Of a stretch of DNA of 64,000 bases, positions 45,350 to 56,100 are shown piece by piece. The stretch is from assembly GCF_022549775.1 (NCBI RefSeq), contig NZ_JAKZGP010000004.1:62001-126000 (forward strand). The letters run 5' to 3'. The position numbers and the translations under genes were made by a program. The notes below the pieces were generated by a model. The model did no database searches. It worked only from the letters and a program-made list of their open reading frames with translations, and was not told the origin of the DNA. Source of the stretch: Belliella filtrata. GTDB lineage: Bacteria; Bacteroidota; Bacteroidia; Cytophagales; Cyclobacteriaceae. Every line of letters begins with the position of its first letter. The stretch's first letter is position 1.

Positions 45350-46375
45350 ATGAAAAAAGGCAAGGCGACGATACATGATATCGCTGAAAAGTTGAATATC
45401 ACAGCTTCGACTGTTTCACGTGCACTGAATGACAACCCGAGGATTTCAGAAAACACCAAAAAGCAGGTAATTAAAATGGCTAAACAGCTGAATTATCAGC
45501 CAAATCATATCGCCTCTGCCTTAAGAAGTGGTAAAAGTAAATTGATCGGTGTCCTTGTGCCAACTGCCAACCGAAATTTCTTCTCCTCTGTCGTAAGGGG
45601 GATAGAGGAAATTGCCAATGAGCTAGATTACAAGGTTATCATTTCACAGTCTTATGAAGATTTTGAAAAAGAAGTACAAACAGTAGATGCCCTTCTCAAT
45701 GCACGTGTGGATGGCATCATAGCCTCTATTGGGAAAAACACTGATTCTTTTGATCATTTCAAAAAAGTCCTTGACAAAGGTATTCCGCTTATTCTTTTTG
45801 ACAGGATCACCAATGAACTGGATGTAAGTCAAGTAGTGATAGATGATTATTTAGGAGCCTATGAGGTCACCAAGCACCTCATTGATCAAGGCTGCAAGAG
45901 AATAGTTCATTTCACTTCGCCAAAGAAAATCAACATTTATAGAGAAAGACTAAGAGGTTATGAGGATGCACTAAGAGATGCTCAAATACCTCTTGATTCT
46001 GACTTAATTGAAGAAAGCAATATGCAACTCGAAGATGGTCGAACTTCAATGGAAAACATCCTCCGTAAAGGAGTAAGCTTTGATGCTGTATTTTCATCTT
46101 CTGACTATGCTGTGATGGGGGCCATGCAAGTGCTTCGAGAGCATAAGATCTCGGTCCCTGACCAAGTCAAGCTTGCAGGATTTGGAAATGAACCCTTTAC
46201 ATCTTTCACTGCCCCACCTATCACTACAGTGGATCAAAAGAGTATTCCTATGGGAAGGGTGACCGCAGAGACCTTCTTTGAATTACTCAAATCAGAAAAC
46301 AAAAAGAAAGCCACTCATAAAACAGTTTTGAAACCAGAACTTATCATTAGAGAATCTTCTCTTAACAAAAGCTAA
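45350..46375 (+). CDS. LacI-family repressor of the pectin/uronate locus
   Basis: A 341-aa regulator with the N-terminal LacI helix-turn-helix (TIHDIAEKLNITASTVSRAL), the hinge helix (NHIASALRSGKS) that inserts in the minor groove of a central CG, and a periplasmic-binding-protein-like effector domain. It is encoded 5 bp after kduD, inside the operon. Four palindromes with a central CG pair at the heads of the three pectin units are the obvious targets, including its own operon. A uronate or KDG-like metabolite is the likely inducer; that is inference. Confidence 0.93.
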   Translation: MKKGKATIHDIAEKLNITASTVSRALNDNPRISENTKKQVIKMAKQLNYQPNHIASALRSGKSKLIGVLVPTANRNFFSSVVRGIEEIANELDYKVIISQSYEDFEKEVQTVDALLNARVDGIIASIGKNTDSFDHFKKVLDKGIPLILFDRITNELDVSQVVIDDYLGAYEVTKHLIDQGCKRIVHFTSPKKINIYRERLRGYEDALRDAQIPLDSDLIEESNMQLEDGRTSMENILRKGVSFDAVFSSSDYAVMGAMQVLREHKISVPDQVKLAGFGNEPFTSFTAPPITTVDQKSIPMGRVTAETFFELLKSENKKKATHKTVLKPELIIRESSLNKS

Positions 46376-46401
46376 TTATTTCATCAATTTTCAATTACAA
46401 A

Positions 46402-47823
46402 ATGATCTCAGCTACAAAAAACTCTAGCAAATTTCTCACTGAAGACTTTTTGCTAAAAAATGATTTTGCTAAAATTCTATACCATGATTACGCCTCAAAA
46501 CTTCCAATAATAGACTATCACTGTCACCTTTCTCCGCACGATATCGCTACCAACAGAAAGTTCAACAACACCTCTGAAGTTTGGCTTGCTGGTGATCACT
46601 ACAAGTGGAGAGCAATGCGTACACTGGGAATAGATGAGAAATTCATCACTGGAGCCGCTACAGATGAGGAAAAATTCACCAAATGGGCAGAAGCAGTTCC
46701 TTACACTTTAAGAAATCCCCTCTACCATTGGACACACCTTGAGCTACAACGATACTTTGACATCACAGATTTACTGGGGCCTGACAATGCAAAAAGAATC
46801 TATGATGAAACCACTGCAAAACTTCAAACGACAGCATACCACACCCAAGGTTTGTTGAAAAAGATGAATGTAGAAATAGTTTGCTCTACAGATGATCCTA
46901 TTGATAGTCTAGAATATCACAAAATTGCCGAAAGCAGCAGCCCTGACACGAAATTGTTTCCAGCATTCAGACCTGATAAGGTCTATGCAGTAGAAAATCC
47001 CGCTGCCTTCAAAGCATATATTTCACAACTTTCTGAGGTTTCAAGCATCGAGGTTAAAAACTACAATGACTTACTTGCTGCATTACAAAATAGAATTGAT
47101 CATTTTCACAGTCATGGAGGGACATTGTCTGACCACGGACTTGAACAACTCTATTACTTTGAATTGGGAAGCTATGACATCAGCACCTTATTCACCAATG
47201 TCCTTAGTGGCAAAATTTTAAGTGTAGAAGAAACCCAATACTTTAAGTTCTACACCTTGTATGAACTGTGCAAAATGTATCACACAAAAGGTTGGACCCA
47301 GCAGTTTCACTTAGGTGCACTTAGGAACACCAATGAGCGCATGTTAAGTAAACTCGGACCAGATACTGGCTTTGACTCAATTGGTGACTTTTCTCAAGCT
47401 CGGGCATTGGCAAGTTTTCTAAATTTGCTAGATGGAACAGATCAGCTGGCTAAAACGATACTTTATAACCTCAACCCTACCGCAAATGAGGTAATGGCTA
47501 CCATGATTGGTAATTTCAATGATGGATCCATTAGAGGAAAAATCCAGTTCGGATCAGCTTGGTGGTTTTTAGATCAAAAAGATGGTATGGAAAAGCAAAT
47601 CAATGCCCTTTCAAACATGGGCTTGCTCAGCTGTTTTATTGGTATGCTTACAGACTCTAGAAGCTTCCTCTCATTTCCTCGACATGAATACTTCCGAAGA
47701 ATTCTGTGTAATCTCATAGGACAAGATGTCGCAAATGGTGAGTTACCAGCTGATGAAGCTTGGCTAGGCAAAATAGTATCCGACATCAGCTATTACAATG
47801 CAAAAAATTATTTCAACTTCTAA
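46402..47823 (+). CDS. uxaC: Glucuronate/galacturonate isomerase
   Basis: UxaC isomerises D-galacturonate to D-tagaturonate (and D-glucuronate to D-fructuronate) in the cytoplasm. The 473 aa match the family length. Visible are the metal-binding DYHCHLSPHDI near the N-terminus, KWRAMRTLG, the DDP segment (CSTDDPIDSLEYH), FHLGALRNTNERM, and the C-terminal GMLTDSRSFLSFPRHEYFRR. It handles saturated galacturonate released by GH28, in parallel with the kdu branch. It lies 26 bp after lacI. Confidence 0.97.
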   Translation: MISATKNSSKFLTEDFLLKNDFAKILYHDYASKLPIIDYHCHLSPHDIATNRKFNNTSEVWLAGDHYKWRAMRTLGIDEKFITGAATDEEKFTKWAEAVPYTLRNPLYHWTHLELQRYFDITDLLGPDNAKRIYDETTAKLQTTAYHTQGLLKKMNVEIVCSTDDPIDSLEYHKIAESSSPDTKLFPAFRPDKVYAVENPAAFKAYISQLSEVSSIEVKNYNDLLAALQNRIDHFHSHGGTLSDHGLEQLYYFELGSYDISTLFTNVLSGKILSVEETQYFKFYTLYELCKMYHTKGWTQQFHLGALRNTNERMLSKLGPDTGFDSIGDFSQARALASFLNLLDGTDQLAKTILYNLNPTANEVMATMIGNFNDGSIRGKIQFGSAWWFLDQKDGMEKQINALSNMGLLSCFIGMLTDSRSFLSFPRHEYFRRILCNLIGQDVANGELPADEAWLGKIVSDISYYNAKNYFNF

Positions 47824-47835
47824 TAAACGGAATCC

Positions 47836-49242
47836 ATGAAAGCTTTGAATAGAGATCAGGTCAGCACAGTACAAAGACCGGTAAAAGTCATTCAGTTTGG
47901 AGAGGGCAATTTCTTACGAGGGTTTGTAAACTGGATGATTGAAGAAATGAACGAAAAGTCTGGATTTGATGGCAATGTTCAAATTGTACAACCCTTGGCA
48001 CAAGGCTTAGGGAAATTGCTCAATGATCAAGATGGACTTTTCCATGTGAAATTGCAAGGCATCCTTGATGGAAACACCGTGGACAAGACCAAGCTGATCA
48101 CTTGTGTCAATGGTGTCACTAATCCATATGATGCCTATCAAGAATATTTACAACTCGCCCATCAGGTTGATTTGAAATTCATCATCTCCAATACCACAGA
48201 AGCAGGCATTGCATTTGATCAAAATGACACTGACTACCATATCACACCAAATACATTCCCTGGTAAACTTACAGCGTTACTTTATGAGCGATTTAAGAAG
48301 TTTGAGGGAGATAATGACAAAGGGCTTATCATCATTCCTTGTGAATTGATAGATAAAAATGGAGAACAACTCAAAGCTGCTATAATGAAATATATTGCTC
48401 TATGGCAACTTCCAGAGGCTTTCTCAAACTGGATTGCGTCTTCCAATACGTTTTGTAATACACTAGTAGACAGGATCGTGCCAGGGTATCCAAAAGACAC
48501 TATTGATACTATTCAAGCTGAACTGGGATTCGAAGATAAATTAGTCGTCATGGCAGAACCGTTTCATCTTTGGGTCATAGAAGGTGATAAATCTTTGGCA
48601 GAGATATTTCCTGGACCACAAACAGGCCTTGAAGTAAAATTCGTGAAAGATCAAAGTCCATATAGAACACGAAAAGTAAGAATTCTGAATGGTGCTCATA
48701 CAGCATTGGTTCCTGTAGCTTATCTATCAGGATTGCGTACAGTGAGAGAATCTGTGGAAGATCCAGAAATTGGAAACTTCATCAAAGATGCTATTTACAA
48801 AGAAATCATCCCGACACTAGACCTCCCTCCCGCCGAACTAGAGAAATTTGCAAGTGATGTACTCGATAGATTCAAAAATCCTTTTATCAGACATGAATTG
48901 AGTTCTATTGCACTGAACTCCATTTCCAAATTTAAAGTAAGGGTACTTCCTAGCATCCTAGAATATAAAAAGCGGAAGGGTGAATGGCCTAACAATTTAA
49001 TACAATCATTTGCAGCCTTGCTTATATTTTATAGTGGAGATTTTGAAGGTGTGGTAACACCAGTTCACGATGATAAGGAAGTTACAAATTTTTTCAAAAA
49101 CCTTTGGACTACAGAAGATACAAGTGTGATCGTAGCATCAGCTTTAAAAGAAGAAACCTTATGGGGAGAAGACCTAAGTAGGCATAATGGCTTGGTAGAA
49201 GCTGTACAAAAGGCTATGCAAAATTATTTAGTCAAGAGTTAA
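47836..49242 (+). CDS. uxaB: Tagaturonate reductase (altronate oxidoreductase)
   Basis: A 468-aa NAD-dependent long-chain mannitol-dehydrogenase-family enzyme that reduces tagaturonate to altronate. Family signs are the nucleotide-binding VIQFGEGNFLRGFVNWM at the N-terminus, ISNTTEAGI, PCELIDKNG, and the catalytic-region KVRILNGAHTALVPVAYL. UxuB (fructuronate reductase) is the main alternative; pairing with a galacturonan locus favours UxaB. It is the last gene of the unit and is followed by a good terminator. The next enzyme, altronate dehydratase (UxaA), is not in the window. Confidence 0.93.
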   Translation: MKALNRDQVSTVQRPVKVIQFGEGNFLRGFVNWMIEEMNEKSGFDGNVQIVQPLAQGLGKLLNDQDGLFHVKLQGILDGNTVDKTKLITCVNGVTNPYDAYQEYLQLAHQVDLKFIISNTTEAGIAFDQNDTDYHITPNTFPGKLTALLYERFKKFEGDNDKGLIIIPCELIDKNGEQLKAAIMKYIALWQLPEAFSNWIASSNTFCNTLVDRIVPGYPKDTIDTIQAELGFEDKLVVMAEPFHLWVIEGDKSLAEIFPGPQTGLEVKFVKDQSPYRTRKVRILNGAHTALVPVAYLSGLRTVRESVEDPEIGNFIKDAIYKEIIPTLDLPPAELEKFASDVLDRFKNPFIRHELSSIALNSISKFKVRVLPSILEYKKRKGEWPNNLIQSFAALLIFYSGDFEGVVTPVHDDKEVTNFFKNLWTTEDTSVIVASALKEETLWGEDLSRHNGLVEAVQKAMQNYLVKS

Positions 49243-49284
49243 GAATAATTGCAACAGACATATTTATTTGGGTTATTATTTGAG

Positions 49285-49318
49285 AAAACAGGAAGTCTAA
49301 GTGGATTTCCTGTTTTTT
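49285..49318 (+). terminator. Terminator of the kdu-uxa operon
   Basis: AAAACAGGAA (49285-49294) pairs perfectly with TTCCTGTTTT (49307-49316) around a 12-nt loop, with the T-run built into the stem. It lies 43 bp after uxaB and 4 bp before the next promoter box. Confidence 0.85.
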
Positions 49319-49321
49319 ATT

Positions 49322-49329
49322 TACTTTTG
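49322..49329 (+). promoter_or_regulatory. -7 box giving a probable leaderless transcript
   Basis: TACTTTTG matches TAnnTTTG exactly. Only four bases separate it from the ATG at 49334, so transcription should begin at or within a few bases of the start codon. This also excludes a GTG start at 49301, which lies inside the terminator. Confidence 0.5.
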
Positions 49330-49333
49330 CCGC

Positions 49334-49795
49334 ATGAAGACATCAAGCCAGAACATTAAGCAAGCACTTTTAAAAAAATCGCAGCAATTGCTGAAGGATC
49401 AAATCACGGATATCGAGAGACAATTGAGCGAACTTCAGCAGTCTTCTGAAGCCGAAGAAAAGAGTTCCGCAGGAGACAAGTATGAGACGCATCAAGAAAT
49501 GCTCAACCAAAACAGGAGTATGCTACAAAAGCAACTGAGCACTACCAAGGTGATGCTCAATCAACTCAATGCTGTCCCGGTGAAAGAACAGGAGACGATA
49601 GAAGAGGGTGCTTTGATTAAAGTGGCAATGGGCTGGATCTGGGTTTCTATACCTATGGGTAAAGTATCTCTAGACGGCACAGACTATCAGCTGGTTTCTA
49701 AAGAATCCCCTCTGGTATCAGCCCTTTGGGGATTGAAAGCGGGTGAAAAAGGCGAATTTAGAAACAACAAAATAGAAGCTATTGAAGTAGCCTAG
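49334..49795 (+). CDS. Gre-like small coiled-coil protein
   Basis: A 153-aa cytoplasmic protein. The N-terminal half (about 1-75) is a charged helical coiled coil containing EEKSSAGDKYETHQEM. The C-terminal half (about 85-153) is a small beta domain like the FKBP-type end of GreA/GreB (IPMGKVSLDG, SPLVSALWGLKAGE). Bacteroidota relatives are sometimes mislabelled 3-oxoacyl-ACP synthase; nothing here looks like a condensing enzyme. A role at RNA polymerase secondary channel is plausible but unproven. It is monocistronic, between the uxaB terminator and the giant adhesin gene. Confidence 0.75.
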   Translation: MKTSSQNIKQALLKKSQQLLKDQITDIERQLSELQQSSEAEEKSSAGDKYETHQEMLNQNRSMLQKQLSTTKVMLNQLNAVPVKEQETIEEGALIKVAMGWIWVSIPMGKVSLDGTDYQLVSKESPLVSALWGLKAGEKGEFRNNKIEAIEVA

Positions 49796-50137
49796 ATTTA
49801 AGACAATATTCGATTATTTATTGATTACCAATTTTTTAGCAATGAATTGCATTAATGCGTAAACAAACCCTAATTAAAGAGATTCAACGATTTTTGTAGA
49901 AAAATCCCTAAAAATATTATTTTTATTATATGATTTTTTATTCATATACTTAACTGATATGAGGTAATTTCAGAATAGTATTTTACACATTACGAAATAC
50001 AATAATATTGTTTTGTAATCATAAAATACAGTATAACCTAACCGAAACCCTCTTATCTGTATTTGAAATCGACCTGTAATCTTGCATGAGCACCCTATTA
50101 ATAGTTATTGCTTGATGAAAAGTGGGCTTTCTCCTAA
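49796..50137. other. Gene-free AT-rich leader region of the giant adhesin gene
   Basis: This 342-bp stretch has no ORF with protein features. It includes GCAATGAATTGC at 49839-49850, a palindrome-like sequence lacking the central CG of the LacI sites, and a near-consensus TAATCTTG close to 50080. No confident promoter or RNA gene was identified; regulation of the adhesin probably lies here. Confidence 0.5.
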
Positions 50138-53100
50138 ATGAGTTATATGGTGAAATTATACCTTTTAAAGATAAATATTCTAATTCTATTCCTAACAACA
50201 ATGGCTTGGCAAAACTCAATTGCTCAGTCAATGGAGGGGGACAGGTATGTTAGAGAAGAATGTTTAAGAGTTGCTGAATTTAGAGTAAGAGGTGGAGAAG
50301 CTCCATATACATATACATGGGAACTTAATGGAGAAATAATACAAGTTGATGAAAACCTTGGTCCTTCTGAAGTTAGTATTTTGACACAAGCTCAAAGAGG
50401 AACTTATATAGCTACAGTAGTAGATGCGAAAGGTGACATATATTCAGACACCTTTACTTTCCAAGGATCCTCAAACTTTACTCTTGATATAGAATTTTTG
50501 GAGGAAAATGAGTGTGATGGTATTACTTATGGACGAATCGAAGGAGTTATTAACAATGGTTTATCACCATTCATTGTTACCATATATGATGAATTTGGAC
50601 AAGTTGTTCAATCTACTCCTATATCTGGAAACACAATAAATCTTTCAGGATTCCCTGCGGGGAGTTATGTCGTGGAGGTAGAAAATGCAAATGGTTGTGT
50701 TGAATACGACGAAGTCGAACTTGAAGAAATAGAGCCAATCGAGTTCGATGATGATGGAAATCTTGGAGCATTTCCTGTTACTTGTGAAGACAATGGAAGC
50801 ATTTCATATAATATCCTTGGATATGAAGGTGAGGTTAGGTTTAGGATCAGAAGAGCTTCTGGAGGGTATGTCAACCCGTGGACAGTAGCAAATGGTGGTG
50901 AAGTAAGGTTTGATGGATTACCTATTGGAGATTATTTCTTGGAAATTTCGGATGCCTTCAGGCTTGAAAGCTGTCCTGAAGAGTTACCCTTTTCTATCAT
51001 CGATGAGTCCCTATTCTACTTTGATAGTACACCAAGCAACATCACATGTTTCGGGGAATCTGACGGGAGCATTCTCTTTGAAATCACCCGAAACTATACA
51101 GATATCAACCCCCTACCCACTGAAGTCTATGTGAGTTTAACGAATTCCTCTGGTCTAACCATTGTTACTGAAGAGCTTGTCAATGTAGATGCTACAAGTG
51201 GTCAATATACTTTCACAAATCTCCCTGCTGACACCTATACCATCACAACAAAACATGGGGGATTAAACTACCCAGAATGTATGCAGACATTTACTGTAGA
51301 AATAAATGGTCCTCCTGCCCTACTAACTACTACTAGAAACGCTATCAATGTACAATGCTTTGGAGAAAGCACTGGACAAGCATCCGTAACTCCAGCAGGC
51401 GGATGGGGTGGTTACACTTTTGCCTGGGACAATGGTGCAACTACTTCACAAATAAGTAATTTAGAAGCAGGAAACTACTATGTAGACATCACAGATGCAG
51501 GTGGCTGTACGATTAGAGAAGAATTTGAAATCATAGGCCCGCCAGCAATCTTAAAAGCTGAAATTGAAGTAGTAAGAAATCTAACCTGTGTGGGATCTAA
51601 TGATGGGATTGCAAGAGTTTATGATATCACGGGTGGCTATGGAGGATATACCATAGAATGGAGCATTGGCAACCAAAGTACGGAAGAAGCATATGACTTG
51701 CCTGAAGGTCAAATCTCGGTCACTATCACCGATAGTGAAGGTTGTTCTATAATTCTTTATGAAAACGTCACTGCTCCACCTGCTCCATTGGTGCTAGACT
51801 TCCCAAGCCCTGTCACTTGTTTTGGTGCTGATGATGGTAGCGTGAGAATTATAGTAGATGACACAGCAGCGTATGAGATTACTATAGGGAGCGAGACCTT
51901 ATATGGTAGCGATGTTACGTTTGATAAACTCACTGCTGGCAACTATACAGCTGTAATCAGTTATGAAAATAGCTGTAAAATTTCCAGAAACATTACCATT
52001 GGGACGCCTTCACGCGTTCAAATTAATGCCACAAACCTCCAACGAGATAACATCTCCTGTAATGGCTTGGAAGATGGATCTATCTCAGGTCTCACGGCCA
52101 ATGGCGGCACTGGCACTTTATCGTATCAGTGGTATATAGAAGATAATGGCAGCTACATAGAAATCCCAGAAGCTACAACTCTCAATTTAAACGACCTAGG
52201 AGTAGGCACTTATAAAATCGTTGTAACAGATGAAAATGGTTGTTTTGATGAGGAAATTTATACAATCACCGAACCAGATGCACTTCAAGTATCAGCCCCT
52301 ACCACAACTCCAGTATCGTGTTTTGGTTCGCAAGATGGGTCAGTATCCTTCAATATCAGTGGTGGAAGAACTCCTTATGCCTACTCCTTAAATAATGGGA
52401 CTTTTGTCAATACTTCTAATCAAAACATAACCATAAATAACCTCCCAGCAGGCACAAACAATACAATTGTCGTAAGAGATGCTAGTGGCTGTAGCTTGGA
52501 TGAGTTTGAGTTTGACATTGATTCTCCAACGCAAATAGAAATTGACTTGGTGAGCATCACACCAGAAACTTGCTTTGGACAAGAAAATGGCTCCATCCAA
52601 ATCGAAACTAATGGTGGGTCTGGAGGCTTGAAACACGAATGGTACATTGCTGGAGACTTTTCTACTGTGATTGCTACAACTGAAGACCTAACCAATGTAG
52701 GTCCAGGAAGCTATACTGTGAGGGTTTCAGAATTGACTAATGATTACTGCTATGTTCAAGAAACTTTTATCATACCCCCTACTCCTGCACTTCAAATAAC
52801 CTTGGATGGCTCACCAGTGCACATCAATTGCTTTGGAGAATCCACTGGGGCCATCAATGTCCAAGCTAGTGGAGGTACTGGAAGCTATACTTATGAATGG
52901 ACTGGATCAAATGGTTTTACCGCTGACACGCAGAACATCAGCGATATTCCAGCAGGGACCTATAGGGTTCGTGTTACAGATGAAAATGGTTGCTACGATG
53001 AAATTGTAGACATTCAGATTAACCAACCAGTGGCAGGAATTGAAATTCAAACACTCGCCTTGAACTCACCTTCCTGTCCAGATGCCAATGATGGTTCTAT

Positions 53101-56100
53101 TCAAATTCAAGTGAGTGGTGGTACACCAGGATATAACATTTCATGGCAAAAGGAAAATGAAAATGGAGATTTTGAAAGTTTCCCTGGCGCATCACAATCT
53201 CTCATTGGGGTACCAGCAGGTACCTATAAGATCCTAGTTTCTGATGCAGCTGGCTGTATCCATGGACTCGAGATAATTCTTGAAGGCCCAGATCAAATAG
53301 TAGTAAATATTGAAGACCTTCAAAATGTCAGCTGCTTTGGTAGAAATGACGGTAGGATCAACATAGGTGTCACCGGAGGTACATTCCCATATTTCTACGA
53401 ATGGAGTCATGGATTTATCAATCAAAACCCTCGAAATTTAGGAGAAGGAACATACAGTGTCACGATCACTGACGCAAGAGGTTGTATAGCCATACTTGAA
53501 GACATCGTCATCTCACAACCAGAAGAAGTTGCTATCAACATCATAGACATTAGCGAGCCTTCCTGTGATCATAACGATGGCAGAATAGAAGTTGAATTTG
53601 TAGGAGGAGATGCAAGCTTCGCCAGCCAATGGTATAGACTTCCTGACAATATTTTGGTTGCAGAAAATGTCAATTTCCTTGAAAACATCACACCTGGGGT
53701 ATATAGCGTCACCTATGGAAGTAGCGCCACTTGTAGCTTCAGTAGAATCATCACTGTACCTGGCCCTACCAATCCATTACAACTGAATGTAAGCGCCCAA
53801 GACCCTACATGTGACAATGACAATGGGATCATAGCCATCTCTGCTGCTGGGGGAGTTCCCGGCTATCAGTTTTTTGTAACCGTGAATGGCATACAGGAAG
53901 AACTCACCTCCAATATCATTGCAAACCTGGAGGCTGGTGACTATGAAGTTACTGTAAGAGATAGCAGAGGATGTGAAGTAAGCAGGTCTATTACTATCAG
54001 CAACCCTAACCAACCAATCTATGACATTGAAAAAATTCAGGATGTCAGTTGCTTTGGAGGCAATGATGGGATTATAAAATTTGAAACTTTTGGAGATTTT
54101 AGTGAAATTACTTTCCAATGGTTTAGAAGAGAAACTACAGGAACCAATACACCTATAGCCTTAGATCAACTAGATGAGTTAATTGCAGGACGGTATTTCG
54201 TAAGGTTTACTTATGACAATAACTGTACCCTAGACTCTGATGACTATATCATTACCCAACCAGATGAGATTATTGTAATTTCTCAAGTTGAGCAATTGAC
54301 TTGTTTTGATGACCTAGGTCAGATCATACTAAACATAACAGGGGGAAATCCCGACAAATCCATTACCCTAACTGGAGACAATGGTTACACCAATACCATT
54401 TCAAATTTCTTCACAGGAGCAGCTGAATTTGAAAATTTACCAGCTGGAATTTATACTTATACAATTTCAGACCCTAATTGTACTCCATTCAATGATGATA
54501 TAGAGATATTCAGTATTCAGCAACCTGTTTTCACTTTTTCTAAAACCGATGTCTATTGTTTTGGTGATGAAACTGGTAGCATTGAGATTATTGATATTGA
54601 CGTAGAGACTAACAGAACATATACCATAATCCTGAATGGTACAAATCGTGGTATGCAAACTAGCTTTACCAACTTACCAGCTGGCATTTACACTTTGCAA
54701 TTGGTCGATAACTTTGGCTGTGAATCTCTCACCCAAAACATCACTATAAATCAACCCACAAGACCGCTTCAAATCTTCAACCTAGCTACTGTAAACAATA
54801 CATGCTTTGAGGGAACTGAAGGTGAAGTCTCATTCGAGATTTTGGGAGGAACCGAACCCTATACCTATACCCTGACAGGGAATAATGGATACAGCCAAAA
54901 TGCTTCCGCACTACAAGAGGGTGATATTTATGAGCATACAGATTTGCGCGCTGGTCTTTACACCCTTACCGTACTAGACCAAAATGGCAATTGTCAAGCC
55001 GTAGAAACCTTCTTTATCTCAGAACCTACAGAACTGACGCTTACGGAAAATATTGGAGAGATCGCTTGCCCTGGTGATGTTACATTTATAGCGTTGACAA
55101 TGAATGGAGGCACACCCCCTTATCAATATGTTTGGGAAGCTTGGGATTCAAATCTTTCTGTATGGACAACTCGTCCTAGTACAAGTAATAGACTCGATGA
55201 TATCACACCTGGGCTATACAGGTATACAGCCACAGACCAATATGATTGCACTGAATTTAAGAACGAAATCACCATAGATGAAGCTCCTCCGGTATCAATA
55301 GACTACGACAACGACGATATACTTTGCTATGGTGGATCAACTACCGTAAGGCTTACAGCTAGCAGACCCGGAGCTACCAATTTCACCTTTTTTGTAAATG
55401 GAAATCAAATTTTCGGAAATACATTTACAGCAATTGCTGGGTCTTATGAAGCTTATGCACTTGACAACAGAAACGGATGTGTATCTGATCCAATCACCAT
55501 TGAAGTAAATCAACCAGATGCTCCTCTTGCTTATCAAATTTTGGATGTTAAGGACCTTAGCTGTTTTGAAACTGGGGACGGTGAGATTTCATTTACCTTG
55601 ACAGGAGGAACGGCTCCTTATCAAATCCAATTTGGAAGTGAGACGAGAACAGCTGGGGAAAATGATGCGGTAACATTTAGTGGTTTATCTGCAAATGTAC
55701 AATACCTTATCAATGTAGAGGATGAGAATGGCTGCTTGATTAATATTCCTCCGATCACACTTAATCAACCTTTTCCACTTCAAGCCAACCATAACATTAC
55801 TCCTATCCAATGTTTTGACGGTGAAGGAAGCATAGCTGTACAAACAACTGGCGGAAGAATTCCTATCACAATCACGTGGGAATATGCCGAAAATGGAGTT
55901 GATTTTATTGAAATGCCTTCTTTGGAAGGGCAGTTCAATGCCTTGAATCTAAAATCAGGAACATATAGATACACCATAGCAGATGCAGGAGGATGTACTT
56001 CAATGGACAATATAGTAGTACTTGATCAGCCTACGCAGACCACGCTTGATTTCGTTGTGGAAGATGTGAGTTGCTATCAGGGAAATGATGGTGTAGTCAG

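Noticed and set aside
49839-49850. GCAATGAATTGC upstream of the adhesin as a fifth LacI operator
   Set aside because: It has the GCAAT/ATTGC arms but lacks the central CG and the shared flanks, and the gene is unrelated to pectin use; chance in AT-rich DNA is likelier.
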